This document shows positions 21,066 through 31,507 of a stretch of DNA of 64,000 bases, piece after piece. The notes below the pieces were generated by a model. That model was not told where the DNA came from. It was given only the letters and a program-made list of their open reading frames with translations, and ran no database searches. The stretch's first letter is position 1. Each line of letters begins with the position of its first letter. The translations under genes and the position numbers were made by a program. Origin of the DNA: Vanrija pseudolonga (lineage: Eukaryota; Basidiomycota; Tremellomycetes; Trichosporonales; Trichosporonaceae); assembly GCF_020906515.1 (NCBI RefSeq), contig NC_085849.1, positions 3,782,001 through 3,846,000 of the forward strand, given 5' to 3'.

Positions 21066-22648
21066 ATGGCCGCAACAGACGCCTTCAGCCTCGGCGCCGA
21101 GGAGGTCGAGCTCCCCTTCAGCATCCTCGACACGGACCTGTACAAGGTAGGCGTGGGCTAATGCTGAGCGATAAGGGGCTGCGCTGAGCTGACGACCCAG
21201 CTTACGATGCAAAATGCCGTCCTGAAGCACTTTTACGACTCTCAGGTCATTATCCGCTTCACAAACCGCGCTCCGCAGATGCGCTTCACCCGCGAGTGCT
21301 TTGACTGGATCCAAGCGGCCGTCAATCGTGAGTCGGGGGCGGAGGGAAGGCGCGTAGGGGCGGGTGGGTGGGCGACCTTCCTCGCGGGCCAGCGACCTTC
21401 CTTCCCACCTTGCTGAGGGTGACTCGTCTCCTTCCTCCGCTGACCGCCAGGCCTCGGTGAGCTCCGCCTCAAGCCCGAGGAGCGGAAACGGCTGCACGAG
21501 GCATGCCCCTACTTCCCCGACTCGTACCTCGACTTCCTCACCAACATTCGCCTCACGCCAAAGGAACAGGTGCGGTTGACGTTCAATGCCGGCGAGGACG
21601 GACTGGGCGAAATCGCGTGCGAGATTGAGGGGCCCTGGCGCGAGACCATCCTGTACGAGGTACCGATCATGTCGATCAGTGAGTCGGCTCCTTACTGGTT
21701 CGGTGCACAGCTGACAAGTCAGTCTCGGAGAGCTACTTCAAGTTCGTCGACACCGACTGGTCGATTGACGGACAGTATGGTGAGTATGCACTCTTGGCTT
21801 GCTTTGCTGACCGCCAAGAACTCGCCAAGCAAAAGGCCCACGCCCTTCTCTCACCACCAGCGCCCGTCAAGTCGCTCATCTTCTCCGAGTTTGGCACGCG
21901 ACGACGACGCAGCTTCGCGGTGCACGACTTGGTGATGCGCGGTCTGATTGCGGGGCACGAGGAGTGGAAGGCTGCCGGCGGCCAGGGCGGTTCTCTGACG
22001 GGCACGAGTAACGTCTACCTCGCCCTCAAGTATGGTGTCAAGCCTTCCGGCACCATCGCCCACGAGTGGATCATGGCGATTGGCGCGACGTACGGCTACA
22101 CGGGTGCGAACGGGCGCGCGATGGACATGTGGGAGGAGATCTACCCTGCCAACTCGAACGGCCCACCCCTCATCATGTTGACCGACACGTACACTGCCAG
22201 CGTGTTCTTCAAGGACTTCTTGTCCGACCCTGCGCGTGCTCTACGATGGAGCGCACTGCGCCAGGACAGCGGAGATCCGTTCACGTTTGTGACCGAGGCC
22301 AAGGAGGTGTGGGAGGAGGTCGCCAAGCTCGTCGGCAGCTCGGGCGACGCACTTGCCGGCAAGCGGATCGTATTCAGCGACTCTCTCGACGTCAAGCGCG
22401 CGATCGATCTCCAGCGCGGGTGTGACGAAATTGGTATGGGCGCGGCGTTTGGAATCGGCACGTTCTTCACCAACGACTTCAAGAAGAAGTCGTCGCCCAG
22501 CGAGCAGAGCAAGGCGCTGAATATGGTCATCAAGCTCAATGTCATTGACGGCAAGGACTGTGTCAAGCTGTCAGACGACAAGGGCAAGCACACGGGCAAG
22601 GCCGAGGAGGTTGTGCGTGCCAAGGAGGAGCTTGGCCTCGAGTTGTAG
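21066..22648 (+). CDS. NPT1: Nicotinate phosphoribosyltransferase
   Basis: The enzyme joins nicotinic acid and PRPP to make nicotinate mononucleotide, the first step of the Preiss-Handler NAD salvage route, in cytosol or nucleus. Five exons (introns 21147-21200, 21328-21450, 21679-21722, 21780-21818) give 440 residues, close to the family norm of about 430. Characteristic segments are LDTDLYKLTMQ at residues 21-31, ISESYFKFVDTDW, the phosphate-binding FSEFGTRRRRS, GTSNVYLA, AHEWIMA, WSALRQDSGDP and the late FGIGTFFTND. Intron 2 is unusually long for this locus at 123 nt. The last intron uses a CCAAG acceptor that joins Gln-Tyr to Glu-Leu-Ala-Lys in the family-expected way. Confidence 0.96.
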
Positions 22649-23067
22649 CCGATGATGGTGATGCATCTGGGGACGAAGCGCAGCGGTTATGTTCTTGGTC
22701 TGGAACATTTGTCGAGCATAGTGCGATTTCCGATTGAATTGGGTTTGTGGGTGTCGAGCCATTCAGCCCACCCACCGCCTCCATTTTAAGGCACGGGGCA
22801 CCATGTCATTGCTAAGTGAGGGTGAGTTGAAGGCGGCAAGGCTGCGGGGCAACGCACTACTGGCACCAAAAGCCGGAGAAGATGGGGGGCGGCGTGCGTG
22901 CGTGCGTGACCTTGTTAGACACTGGCGCTCGACACTCGCAATCTCACTGTCTATCCATCTTACCTTCCTTTACTCTTCTCCTTGTTGAGCCATTGTCCCA
23001 TTGCCTTTGCCCGTGCTTGCCCCATCCAGCTGCTATACCACCTCCTCCCTAGTACCGACGGGCTACC
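22649..23067 (+). other. Intergenic region upstream of the sugar transporter
   Basis: This 419-bp stretch separates two plus-strand genes. It begins with the NPT1 3' region and ends in a pyrimidine-rich leader (CTTTACTCTTCTCC-type words) before the transporter start. I see no coding frame and no clear TATA box. Confidence 0.5.
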
Positions 23068-24953
23068 ATGCCGTCCTCCAAGGTCTACAGAGCCATCGCC
23101 TGGGCCTGTCTGTGAGTTGTCTCTTCGCTTCGTCTGAGCATCGCTAACATCTCTCTAGCGCATCGTGGTTCTGTGAGTAGATCTGATCGATCTTCCTCTT
23201 CTCGCACCTCCGCTGACGCCCGCAGATGGCTACCACATCACCGAGCTCAACTTCCCCGCGCAAAGCCTGACATGCTACGCGCGCCCGAACGAGGTCACGC
23301 CCCTCTTGCCGAACTGCATCGGCCTCGATCAGACGCGCTACGGCATAGTGACGGCCATGCTCACTGCCGGAGGGCTGGTCGGCTCGGCGCTGAGCGACCG
23401 CGTTGTGAGCTCTGAGGGCATCGCCGGCGGCATCGTCTGGACCGGCTGGCTCAACCTCTTCGGCGCGCTCCTCATGGCCGGCGCACCCAACTGGCTCGTC
23501 ATGCTGCTTGGCCGGTGAGTCTTGGGCCGCAGCGTTTGTGTTTGTGCTTGCGTGGGACGTTGGGACGGTGGGAGTGGTGTGGGAGCAAAGTTGTCGGCGT
23601 CTACGGCCTCCACTCCGGTTTCAGCGGCTCCCCTTCCGCCTCCACGACGGTACCTTGGCAACGGCCGCGTCGAGTTTTGTTTACATTGAGGCTGGCGTCG
23701 CGACGTCGCGACGCGTAACCAAGAGGCGTCGAGCTAACATCCCAGCTTCGTCGCCGGCCTGGCATGCGGCCTCGCAGTGTGCCTCGTGCCCCCCTTCCTC
23801 GCGACGATTGCGCGCTCGACGCCCGAGCTCGCTGGGCGCACCGGCCAGATCGGCACGCTGCACCAGCTCGCCATCGTGCTGGGCATCTGTTCGTCTCAGA
23901 TTATCGGGTTGCTTCTGACCGGCCCGGTGGGTGCAGTCCACTCGATACCCATACTGACGGCCAACAGAAAGGTGACAAGCCCGGAGCATGGCGCTACGTC
24001 TGCCTCGTGCCCGGCGCCGCTTCCCTCATCCAGATCGGCATGGCGGCCCAGAGCCCTCACGGCGACGCCAAGGTCGCACCGCCGCGCCGCGACGAGGAGG
24101 AGCGTGCGGGTACTCCCACGCCTGGTGGCTACGGCGCGAGTGACGAGGGTGAGTTTGACTTGGGCCCCCTGCGCGCCGTGCTTTCTTCTGCACACCGCTG
24201 ACATTGACAGCCGCTGCCCCGCTTCTCGGCGACGCCGCACCCACCGCCGCCACACATGCCAACTCCTCGGACCACCAGCTGTCCATCCGTGACCTGCTCT
24301 CGACGCCTGCTCTCCGCCGCCCGGCCCTCCTCGTCACAGCCGTGCTCTCCCTGCAGCAATTCTCCGGCGTCAACGCCGTCCTGTTCTACTCCACCCCCGT
24401 CCTCCTCGCTCTCTCTAGGCCAGGGGACACGAGCGCAGGCGCGATCAGCATTGCCATTACCGTGGTGAACGCCATCATGACGCTCCCAGCCGTCTACCTC
24501 GTTGACGTGAGTCAACCATCTACCCCGCCATACTAACCCGCCCAGCGCGTCGGCCGTCGTCAGCTCCTCCTGTGGTCGATCATCGGAATGGGCTTTATGA
24601 GCGTTCTCCTCGGCTACGGCCTGGACCAGTCGTACAAGGTGATGAGCGCGGTCGCGATCGTCGCGTTCATCGCCTGCTTCGCCTTTGGGTACGGCCCGGT
24701 GCCGTTCCTGCTCATCTCTGAGATGGCGCCGCCGCATGCCGTGCCTGCGCTGTCGTCGCTTGCGCTGAGTGCGTCGTGGATCTCGAGCTTTATTGTCGCG
24801 ATCGCCTTCCTGCCGCTGCGCGACTGGCTGTCGGTGCCCAAGGACCCACGGGACCCACAAAGTCCACGCACGGCAGAGGGAAGAGTGTTCTACGTCTTCA
24901 CGGCAATGTTGGCACTCTCTGCCATTGTCGTCTGGCGCGGAGTGCCCAAGTGA
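23068..24953 (+). CDS. MFS sugar transporter-like permease
   Basis: Seven exons (introns 23112-23158, 23173-23225, 23515-23745, 23927-23967, 24149-24210, 24507-24545) give 470 residues with about twelve hydrophobic segments, the major facilitator fold. The start FYGYHITELNFPAQ and the segment LTAGGLVGSALSDRV resemble the Ybr241c/Vps73 branch of the sugar transporter family, thought to act at internal (vacuolar) membranes. Sugar-porter signatures include QQFSGVNAVLFYS in the seventh segment, the D-RVGRR loop created across intron 6, and FGYGPVPFLLISEM. The central hydrophilic loop (about residues 220-290) is Ala/Pro-rich and long. Exon 2 has only 14 nt, encoding Ala-Ser-Trp-Phe with split codons on both sides. 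Intron 3 is 231 nt, the third longest in the window. The substrate is not predictable. Confidence 0.88.
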
Positions 24954-26598
24954 GCTGTGCTCGCCGAGCGGCTGGGCACCGCACCGCGCGAGCTGAGTAA
25001 GAAGGCCTGCGGCCCGCTCAAGTCCGTTTCAGGTGGCGGTGGCAGTGGCAGAGGTGGCGGCTGTGGCTTGGCGGTGTTTGGGATCAGTCTGTCACCTTTT
25101 TCATCTCGCGAGCGCCAGCGCGAGTACGCGCTCGCGAGTCATGTCCACACTCGTGTGACACGTTTCTTGTTGATCGCCGATGCGCAGCAGCTGTCGACCG
25201 GCTCTCGCGTCATGGAACAACTGGTTCTTCCGGATCGCTGACACGAGGATATCCATTTCAAACTTGGTAGCAACATGCATTGTATCGCGAGACGCGGTGC
25301 GCTATTCAGAGCCCGGAATACGACTTGGCGATGAACGTGCGTGCGATAGGCGGCGTTCCAGATATGCATATGGTGCGGGGAGCAGCTCGGGGTTAGGGCG
25401 CGGAGGTGGTGGGATGCCGGCGGCCAGTTGCACGAACGTGCTTGATGTCTTGAAGGTTGCTGGGCTGCCTAGCCTCCGCGGTAAGACGGAAAGGTTGGTT
25501 TGGTTTGGGTCAAGTCGGCTGGCTCGTTTCCGCTGGGCCGCTCCGCCGCCGCAGCGATGTCCTGCGGGCGGCGAGCCATGACGTCTGGGTGACTGTGCGG
25601 TTGTGCATGTGGGCGCCTGCTGGCTTGCAGAGGGAGAGGGCTGGTGCCCGATCACGAGCGGAAGTGAGGAGCAGCAGCAGCAGCAAGCAAGTCAAGATGC
25701 AGGAGCGAGCAAATCAGGCGCTAGCCAGCCTCGCTGCCCACCGCCGTCACATGTCGCCAGTTTGTGTTTTGCTCCGGCAGCCGCACTCCACGTACTCCAC
25801 ATTCCAAAGGGCTCCGAATTGTGCGCGCTGATCCACACGGCATGCAATGTGTGTTTCACGCACACAACTCAATGTTGCTAGTGGCGGCAGCGCAGCGAGG
25901 CCAGCGAGGCCAGACCCAGGCCTTGAGCGCAGCGCCAGGCAGCGACCAACAGCCGACCGAGTGAAAATAGCCCTGGGGATGCAGGCCGGCCTACCTCTGC
26001 CTCCCTCGCCCAATCGTCGGCTATCCTCGAGACAAGAGAGCACGTTTACGTCTCGGTTGGTTCAAACTTAGCGAGGGTGGAGGGTGGTGGGGAGGGGGAG
26101 GATATTGGGTAGGAGCAGGAGCAGCTGCTGTCTGTCTGGATGTGGCTTCCGCGGTCTCTGCACATCACGTTGGCGGCGGCGGCGGGGCACGGCCGCGAGC
26201 ACGAGGGAGAGAGGGAGGGGGAGCCGGAGACAGGGGGCAGCAGAGGGCAGCATGCAGCGTGCTACCTCGTATCACGCGGTGGCGACGAGGAAATCGTCGT
26301 GCGACTCAGGGGCTGCGGCGCCATGACTTGCTAAAAATACAACCTGCCAAGGCACACATTGCGGGTGAGGTGGGTGAGCAAAGTCACTCTCGCCTAGCGC
26401 GGGCAGGCAGGGGGCATGTGGCAGTTGCTGCAGCTGGCAGTCGAGGCTCCTGCAGGAATCGGGCCAGCGAGCAAGCATCTCAGTCCACCGGGTCCCCCGA
26501 CGTCCACAACGCAACTAGCCGCGGCGTTCCCTTCTGGTAACGGTATAAAGGCTGCGAAAGACAGCTCGTCCACTCGCCCCCCCCAACCAACCTTCGCC
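24954..26598 (+). other. 1.6-kb upstream region of the GIT1-like permease
   Basis: No reading frame here shows a protein family or sensible codon use. The region follows the sugar transporter stop and precedes the GIT1-like start on the same strand, so it probably contains an extended regulatory region. It holds GC-rich words, an AGCAGCAGCAGCAGCAAGC run near 25672-25690 and several inverted GCGCTCGCGAG-like words near 25108-25138. I see no CACGTG (Pho4-type) site in it. Confidence 0.5.
26544..26549 (+). promoter_or_regulatory. TATA box of the GIT1-like permease gene
   Basis: A TATAAA hexamer stands 50 bases upstream of the start codon in the context CGGTATAAAGGC, an excellent TATA box. It is followed by a CCACTCGCCCCCCCCAACCAACC leader with pyrimidine-rich character. 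Its presence fits a strongly regulated nutrient transporter. Confidence 0.65.
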
Positions 26599-28339
26599 AT
26601 GGCCGAGAAGATCGACAACCATCTCGAGGACAGCAAGGCAGTCGAGGTGCGCGATGCGCCCGCGCCCGAGCAGAAGCGCTTCAAGCTGGGCTCGGTCGGA
26701 ACGTGAGTGGGCGTGGGCGTGGGCGTGTTGGACCATGGCAGGCTGGCAGGCGCACTCGCTGACGCTCGCCCGCCTGCAGCATCTTTGCGTCCGGCTCGGC
26801 CATGTTCTCGGACGGCTATGCCAACGCCTCGATCGGCCCCGTCAACACGATCCTCACGATGATCTACGGCGCCGAGGTCATGAACAAGCACAACAAGAGC
26901 ACGCTGAGCGCCATTGCGTTCGCGGGCATCATTATCGGCCAGCTTTGTGAGTGGCAGGAAGCACCTGCGAGTAGCTTGCCCAGCACTGACGCCCCACCCA
27001 GCCTTCGGCTACATCTCGGACAAGGTCGGCCGCAAGATTGGTATGCTCATCTGCACGTCCATGGTGAGTTGGCCCGTGGTCGCCTGGCTCCGCATGGTAG
27101 CACATGGCGCACCCAGCTTGGGCGCGATAGCAATCTCGCAGCGAGCTGTGCTGACCCCCGCGCCAGATCTTCGTCTTCCAGATCCTCGCGGCCTGCTCGG
27201 CCGGCCCCCACCCCCAGGTCCTCATCAACTGTCTCATTGCTTTCCGCTTCTTCGCCGGTATCGGTATCGGCGGCGAGTACCCCTCTGGCTCTGTCGCCGC
27301 TGCCGAGGCCACCGAGAACTCGGACGTCAAGAAGTCGCGCCAGCAGCGCCTGTTCGTGTGGGCGACTAACACGATGCTCGACTTTGCCTTTGCCATCGCA
27401 TGGTTTGTCGCCCTCGTGCTCCTCTGGATCTTTGGCATGAACCACCTCCGCGCTGTGTGGCGTGGTATCCTCCTCCTCGGCGCCATCCCCCCGCTTGTGC
27501 TGCTCATCGCCCGTCTGTTCATGGAGGAGCCCGAGGCGTACAAGAAGCACTCGATGCGCCACACCCGCATCCCGTACTGGCTCATCATTAAGCGCTATTG
27601 GCTCAAGCTCCTCGCCGTCTCCATCACCTGGTTCATCTACGACTGGATCACCTACCCCTTCGGCATCTACGCCGGCACCATCACCGACCAGGTCATCCCC
27701 AACCCTACGCTGTACGAGACGCTCGGCTGGGGCTGTCTCATCAACGCGTTCTACATCCCCGGCACCGTCGTCGGCTCGTTTGTCGCCGACTACATTGGCC
27801 CCAAGTACGCCATGATCACGGGTCTCCTCCTCCAGGCCATCTTTGGCTTTGCCCTCTCGGGCGGGTACAACAGCCTTACCGCCAACGGCAAGATTGCCGG
27901 CTTCGCCGTCATGTACGGTCTCTTCCTGTCGTTTGGTGAGCTCGGCCCCGGCAACAACCTTGGTCTCCTCGCCTCCAAGGCCATCGGCCCCACCGCCGCC
28001 CGCGGACAGCTGTACGGCATCGCCGCGGCGATCGGCAAGGTTGGCGCCTTCATCGGCACCTACACCTTCCCGTACATCCAGGCCGACCTCGACAAGCGCG
28101 GCAAGTACCTCTCGAACACGGGTCTCTTCTGGATCGGTTCCGCCCTCGCCGTCTTCTCCGCCATCATCACCTTCCTCTTCATCCCCAACATCAAGGTCGA
28201 CTCCATGGTCGAGGAGGACCACCTCTTCCGCGAGTACCTCGCCGCCAACGGCTACGACGTCAGCCAGATCGGCGAGCCCGGATACACCGAGGCCGATGTC
28301 GCTGCCGGCACTGCCCACCCCGAGCTCGGCCACAAGTAA
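26599..28339 (+). CDS. GIT1: GIT1-like glycerophosphodiester (or phosphate) MFS permease
   Basis: Four exons (introns 26703-26779, 26947-27001, 27064-27166) give 501 residues. The fold is major facilitator with about twelve membrane segments. The first segment SGSAMFSDGYANASIGPVNT, the loop GYISDKVGRKIGM, the segment GIGIGGEYPSGSVAAAEATE and the later WFIYDWITYPFGIYAG match the Git1/Pho84-type phosphate:proton symporter subfamily. The FVWATNTMLDF and IFGMNHLRAVWR spellings lean to Git1, which imports glycerophosphoinositol or glycerophosphocholine. The C-terminal half is strikingly well biased to C-ending codons, which suggests high expression. A TATA box lies just upstream. Phosphate rather than glycerophosphodiester as substrate cannot be ruled out. 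Confidence 0.9.
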
Positions 28340-29033
28340 GCGGTGGACGAGCGGGTAGCGAGCGCAGCCGCCCACACCGTGGCGCGCGCGCGCTTTGTAG
28401 TTTGGTTATAGTTCTCTCTAATGGGGCCTTTGATTGGGCCGATGCACTCTTGTTGCGGTGCGAGCGGCGCGAGCTCCGAGCGAGCAGGTACTTGCTGCGC
28501 ATTGCACGTCTCGTCTGCTGGAATAGGCCCACGCCGTGCCTCCCTCCCCAAACCCCCTAGATCGCGATAGTGCCCACAGCAGGTGGATCCAGCTGACGCT
28601 GGAATCACGCCCATCGTCGCCAGTCTCGTCGCAGTGAGTACCCCACGATAGCCACGTTCGCCACACCAACGTGCGCGCGCATATCACGGCGACGATCTCG
28701 TCACGACGCCCCGCCACGCCCCGCCACATTCCTCATCTGCCCCCCGCGAGATCTCGCCGGGTCGCCCGCCCGTCCCCGCTCCGAGATCTGTGGAGCTGTC
28801 GTTTATGCCATTAGGAATCGCGAGCTATGTAGCTGGTCTGATGGTTTCTCGCTTGCGGGGAACCGAGGATTGTTTTGTTCGGCTCGAGTGTTGTGTCACC
28901 TCGTCTATGTGTGCTCCAGCGTGGCACATTGCTCCTGTGGCACTACGAGCGCTCATAGCACTCTCACGTCCACGCTCGCCCGTGCTCCAGACCACGGGCC
29001 TATGCAATATGACAACGTCGTCTATGGCTACGT
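28340..29033. other. Convergent intergenic region
   Basis: This 694-bp stretch lies between the stop codons of the GIT1-like permease (+) and the pseudouridine synthase (-). I see only 3' flanking sequence: GCGCGCGCGC near 28382, short CGCCACGCCCC repeats near 28705-28725, and no coding frame with family signal. Confidence 0.5.
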
Positions 29034-30939
29034 CTAAGCGATCTCTGCCTCCTTGGCCTCGGCCTTAGCCTCGGCCCCCGCCTCCTCCGCCGGCGCCGCA
29101 CCGCCCGCCACCTTGCCCGGCAACACAGTCACGGGCGGCGCGCCGTCCCACCCGCGCCAGTCGCCGTCCCACTTCTCGCCCGCCCAGCGGGGCAGCGGCG
29201 TCTCCCAAGTACCCAAGTGCTCGGTGTGGTACCGCAGCGCGTGGAGGTAGATAAACAGCGTCTCGGGGTCCGGGTCGTCCGCGACGGGGATAAAGCACTG
29301 GTGGCAGAACCCTTCGGGGATGTACTCTGGCGCCGGGAGCGGGTTGGGGTTGTCCTCGAACATCTCGCGGTCGACGGCCTTGACGCGCTTGATTGACTGG
29401 TTGACGCTCGGGTGCGGGATCTTGCGCTGCGGCGTGCTCGCGCCGCTATTGCTGTCGCTCCCTTCCAGCCCGTCCTGCGCCTTCTTGGTCGCCCAGACCA
29501 CTTCTTTCCACTTGACCCAGTCCTCGGCCTCGTCGCGCTGCCGCCTCAGCGCGCCGATCACGTTGCGCGCCTGCTGCGAGAGGTAGATCGGGCTCGTGAT
29601 GTCCACGTTGTCAAACTCGCGCGGCTTGAACGCGTTCTTGTTCGGCCCGATCTCTGGGCCCGTCTCGCGCCCGGCGAGCCGGTCCGAGTCGTCTGGGATT
29701 GGCGGCGGCGTCGACTGCCCGCTTGCGTTGCCCTTGGCGCGGCGCTCCTGGATCGCGAGGATCTGGCTCGTCTGTTCGCCCTGCGGCACGAGGTCGACGC
29801 CACCCTTGCCACACCCTGGCCCCCAGACGGACTCTTGCGAGTACAAGGGGTCGTTGGCGATCGGGTAGCCCAGGTACTGAAGGTGGACGCGGAGTTGGTG
29901 CGCTGCGAGTCGTCAGTGGTGCCACGGCCCCCGCACTCACTCCTGCCGGTCAGCGGCCTGCAATGCACCACACTCTGGTCACGCTCCTTGTCATAGCTCA
30001 TGCGCTTGAAGATCGTCTGCGACGGCTTGCCCTCCGGAGCGACAATCACGAGGCCCATCTGCCTGTCGACAGACAACAGGGGCTGGTCGACCGTGATCTC
30101 CTCCTCGGGGAACTCGCCGCGCACGCGCGCCACATACTCCTTCTTGACCTTGCCCTCCATGAACTCGTCGGCGAGTCGCGCGGCGGCCTTGCCCGACGTC
30201 GCGAGGATCATGAGGCCAGAAGTGAGCCGGTCAAGGCGGTTGACCGCTGAGGGTTAGCTCGTCACACCCTCCCAACCCACAATACGCCTTGATCCCGTGG
30301 TCCGACTTGAGGATCTCGAGCAGCGTGTGCTTGAAGTACCGTCCCGCGGCGTGCACGGCCAGACTGCCTGGCTTGGAGATGACGATAAACTCGCGCTCCT
30401 TGTCCACGTGGAGGACGAGCACCGGGTCGTTGGACACGGGCGGCTCGTGCCGGTGCACCGTGTTGCTGGTGCCGTGTCAGCTCGGCCGACTTACTTCCCT
30501 CGGCCACAGCCACTCCACTCACTCGAGGCGGTCGCCGTCGCGCAGAATGTAGTCGGGGTACGCGGGCACGCCGTTCACCCTCGTCACGCCGCACTCGAGC
30601 GCGTGCCGCTGTGCGGGTCAGAACACGCGACAATTTCAAACCCACGTAGTAGTCCACGGACCGATCGCGGAACTCGGTCGCGACGACCTCGAGCAGCCGC
30701 CGGCCAAGCCACCGCTGCTTGGCAAACGTCTTGTATGGCCACCAGTATGGCTTGCAGTACCGCAGCATGGGGTGCATGCCGTTCGGGTACATTGCGAGCC
30801 TTGCCTCCTTGGCTAGGCGCTCGCGCTCAGCGTCGTCGGTGGGGGCGACGGCGGGGGTCGTGTCCGGCGTGGGGGCTTTTGGTTGTGTTGCTTCTGGTGC
30901 TTGTGCTTGTGATTGCGAGGCCTGTCCTAGTTCGGTCAT
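29034..30939 (-). CDS. RluA-family RNA pseudouridine synthase (Rib2/Pus8/Pus9 type)
   Basis: The enzyme converts uridine to pseudouridine in tRNA, in cytosol or mitochondria. Five exons (introns 29903-29940, 30247-30280, 30466-30522, 30609-30645) give 579 residues. After an Ala/Pro/Gln-rich leader of about 45 residues comes an S4-like RNA-binding segment ([20 protein letters not shown]), then [10 protein letters not shown], the substrate strand [19 protein letters not shown], and the catalytic motif [11 protein letters not shown] with Asp194. The [20 protein letters not shown] block near residue 290 is the conserved C-terminal motif of RluA enzymes. The extra C-terminal 270 residues are unusual: they include a helical, charged segment and [12 protein letters not shown], and end in an Ala/Glu-rich tail. 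In fungi Rib2 carries an extra deaminase domain; I see no zinc-deaminase HAE/PCxxC motif here, so this is the synthase alone. Confidence 0.93.
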
Positions 30940-31507
30940 TCTACTCTATTTCGTCGCCCTTGTCCACGTCGTCGTTGCTGCGTGCGTCAGAGTGCCGACA
31001 ACAACAACAGCGTCGCGCGAGTCCCAACTTTTCTGCATCGCAAGGTGGAGGACATCGTGTGGCAAAAATGCTCCCGCTGATGTATGACTTCGGTGATCAC
31101 AATCACAGTGGCGGCCATCGTCGCTGGCAACTGCGACCTGCCGCCCGCACCCCCTCGTCTGGAGTTTACAAAATGCATCGCTCTGCGTAGTAACAAGTGT
31201 AAAGGTCGGCGTGGCTTTAAAATAGATGTTGACACAATGATTTGAATGGTGCGATAAATCTACACCGCAGAAACGTGTACTTGACATTACTGGAGAAACA
31301 GTGCGCTGGCACCAAATGTCCGGGACCGGTAGGGACGGTGATCGACTTGTCGCAAGGGGAATAGACACAGCGAATGGAATGATTGTAGGCGTGTAGGTTG
31401 TGGGTGGTGGTGGTGTGGCGTGACAATGGAGGTGGAGAGAGACATTTGGGGTATTCGGACGGTCCGTCAGAGAGTCGACGTGAGAATGGCGTAGCGAGTG
31501 TGGAAAT
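30940..31507 (-). other. Intergenic region upstream of the pseudouridine synthase
   Basis: This 568-bp stretch contains the promoter of the pseudouridine synthase (-) and the 3' flank of the disordered protein at 31508 (-). I see no supportable reading frame. A GT-rich run near 31388-31420 (GTGGGTGGTGGTGGTGTGG) lies just downstream of the disordered protein gene. Confidence 0.5.

Noticed and set aside
27047-28375. 442-codon minus-strand ORF opposite the GIT1-like permease
   Set aside because: Antisense shadow of a codon-biased gene; acidic low-complexity translation without motif.
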